From the NCBI GenBank assembly GCA_947174955.1, contig CAMWKX010000015.1, positions 1 through 14,302 on the forward strand: a stretch of DNA of 14,302 nucleotides, written 5' to 3'. Source of the stretch: an uncultured Clostridia bacterium. GTDB lineage: Bacteria > Bacillota > Clostridia > Christensenellales > Borkfalkiaceae. Shown here piece after piece: positions 13,173-14,302 of the stretch; within the stretch, counting starts at the first letter, position 1; every line of letters begins with the position of its first letter. The notes under the pieces were generated by a model. The model searched no databases. It was not told the origin of the DNA and saw nothing but the letters and a program-made list of their open reading frames with translations. A program made the position numbers and the translations under genes.

Positions 13173-14032
13173 TATATTTCCTCTTCGGGGCGTAGCTCTT
13201 TGAGCGACAAATCGAGAATGGGTGCAGAGTGCGTGAGCGCGCCCGACGAAACGAAGTCCACGCCCGTCTCTTTAACGCGCGCAACGTTTTCGAGCGTGAC
13301 GTTGCCGCTGCACTCGGTGAGCGCTCTGCCGCCAATCATTTCGACCGCCTTCTTCATATCCGCAACCGACATATTGTCGAGCATAATTATGTCTGCGCCC
13401 GCTTCCAGAGCCTCGCGGCACATATCGAGGTTTTCCACCTCGACTTCGATTTTGCGGACGAACGGCGCGTAAGCCCTCGCCATCTCGACCGCCTTTTTAA
13501 CGCCGCCCGCCGCGCCGATATGGTTGTCTTTAAGTAGCACGCCGTCGGAAAGGTTGTAGCGGTGGTTGTTGCCGCCGCCGCAGCGAACCGCGTACTTTTC
13601 GAACACGCGCATATTGGGCGTGGTCTTGCGGGTATCCAGAAGCTTGGTTTTCGAACCTTCCAAAAGCCTGGCAACACTGCGGGTGTAAGTTGCAATGCCG
13701 CTCATACGCTGCAAAAAGTTGAGGGCAACGCGCTCGCCCGATAGAAGCACGCGGATATCGCCCGAAACCATGGCGATGCGCTGACCCTTTTTAACCTCGT
13801 CGCCGTCCTTGACGAAAATCTCGATTATCGTGTGCTCGTCCAAAAGCTTGAACACCCTTTCGAAAACGTTGAGCCCGCAGATTATGCCGTCCTGCTTGCA
13901 GATGAGCTTAACCCGCCCGCGCTTATATTCGGGCATAACCGAGTTGGTGGTGACGTCCTCGTTGCCGATGTCCTCCTCCAACGCCAGTTTGATAAGTCTG
14001 TCCATTATAAGTTTTTCGGTCAAATCGTTCAT
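13172..14032 (-). CDS. nadC: Nicotinate-nucleotide diphosphorylase (quinolinate phosphoribosyltransferase)
   Basis: Converts quinolinate and PRPP to nicotinate mononucleotide, CO2 and PPi in de novo NAD synthesis. It has 286 residues, the standard length. Motifs: EEDIGNEDVTTN (19-30), LLSGERVALNFLQRMSGIAT (96-115), the DTRKTTP loop (133-139), CGGGNNHRYNLSDGVLLKDNH (151-171, with His157, Arg158 and Lys168 in the active site), IEVEVEN (195-201), IMLDNM (216-221) and SGNV (242-245). The ATG is preceded by AGAGGTG at five bases and lies 4 bases after the nadB stop; the stop overlaps the niaR start by one base. The gene is intact with all expected catalytic residues. Confidence 0.96.
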   Translation of the reverse strand: MNDLTEKLIMDRLIKLALEEDIGNEDVTTNSVMPEYKRGRVKLICKQDGIICGLNVFERVFKLLDEHTIIEIFVKDGDEVKKGQRIAMVSGDIRVLLSGERVALNFLQRMSGIATYTRSVARLLEGSKTKLLDTRKTTPNMRVFEKYAVRCGGGNNHRYNLSDGVLLKDNHIGAAGGVKKAVEMARAYAPFVRKIEVEVENLDMCREALEAGADIIMLDNMSVADMKKAVEMIGGRALTECSGNVTLENVARVKETGVDFVSSGALTHSAPILDLSLKELRPEEEI

Positions 14033-14036
14033 TTTA

Positions 14037-14302
14037 TCACCTCTTGAATTCCGCGTTTATATCAACGCCTTTATCCGCCAGTTTAATGGCTTTTGCAAGT
14101 TCTTTTTTGTATTTCTTTAAAAGCTCTTTCGGCTTTTTATATTTCTCTTCGTCCACGTTAAAAAGCGCCTGATTTCCCGTTATCTCCGCCATAGTAAGGG
14201 GGCAATAGCTGTTATTTATGTCCTGCGCCGCCCTCTTTGCAAACAGCAGACTTTCCAGAAGCGAGTTGGATGCAAGCCTGTTTTTACCGTGCACGCCGTT
14301 AC
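14037..14302 (-). CDS. nadB: L-aspartate oxidase, C-terminal fragment (5' part outside window)
   Basis: Only the last 87 codons are in the window; the frame is open to the right edge. NGVHGKNRLASNSLLES matches the FAD-binding loop of NadB, in which the Arg of HGxNRLASN contacts the substrate and separates NadB from the related succinate dehydrogenase and fumarate reductase flavoproteins. The helical C-terminus that follows is lysine-rich and short: about 80 residues after RLASN, against roughly 150 in E. coli. NadB oxidises aspartate to iminoaspartate, which NadA (probably upstream and outside) condenses to quinolinate for NadC. The 4-base gap to nadC supports the operon and the identification. 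Confidence 0.88.
   Translation of the reverse strand, partial: NGVHGKNRLASNSLLESLLFAKRAAQDINNSYCPLTMAEITGNQALFNVDEEKYKKPKELLKKYKKELAKAIKLADKGVDINAEFKR

Overview
The window looks like chromosome from an anaerobic, probably gut-associated Firmicute of the Clostridia type. The pointers are a NiaR-type NAD regulator, a cobalamin methionine synthase with its reactivation domain on a separate gene, a lipoprotein with bacterial Ig-like (BIG2) repeats, sigma-A promoters of the TTGACA/TATTAT type, and GGAGG-like ribosome binding sites. Base composition is about half G+C. I cannot name the genus. There are no RNA genes, no insertion sequences, no CRISPR array and no gene-free stretch over 300 bases.

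Layout. At the left edge, on the + strand, is the 3' part of a GH4 glycosidase carrying the CHEV signature of alpha-galacturonidases, followed by two hairpin terminators. Everything else is on the - strand. From right to left in the coordinates, which is the direction of transcription, these are: (1) a NAD operon, nadB (C-terminal part only) - nadC - niaR, tightly packed and closed by a strong terminator; (2) a 1037-residue lipoprotein pectate lyase (PL1) with three BIG2 domains and its own promoter; (3) a methionine/one-carbon operon, metF - methionine synthase reactivation protein - metH; (4) a P2-type Ca2+-ATPase; (5) a two-gene ABC exporter whose ATPase and permease genes overlap, convergent with the GH4 gene.

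How the genes work together. MetF makes 5-methyl-THF, MetH uses it to methylate homocysteine, and the small protein between them supplies the AdoMet-dependent repair domain that this MetH lacks. NadB and NadC are two steps of de novo NAD synthesis, and NiaR is the expected niacin-responsive repressor of that pathway. The surface pectate lyase and the intracellular GH4 alpha-galacturonidase fit together as early and late steps of pectin use, although they are not adjacent.

Most of the window is ordinary. The parts that deserve a second look are non-coding. Two operons (the ABC exporter and metF) begin with a sigma-A promoter built inside the terminator hairpin of the preceding gene, with the start ATG 7-8 bases after the -10 box and no ribosome binding site, which predicts leaderless mRNAs. 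A degenerate repeat of about 25-40 bases also seems to recur at four places, two in 3' untranslated regions and two inside genes.
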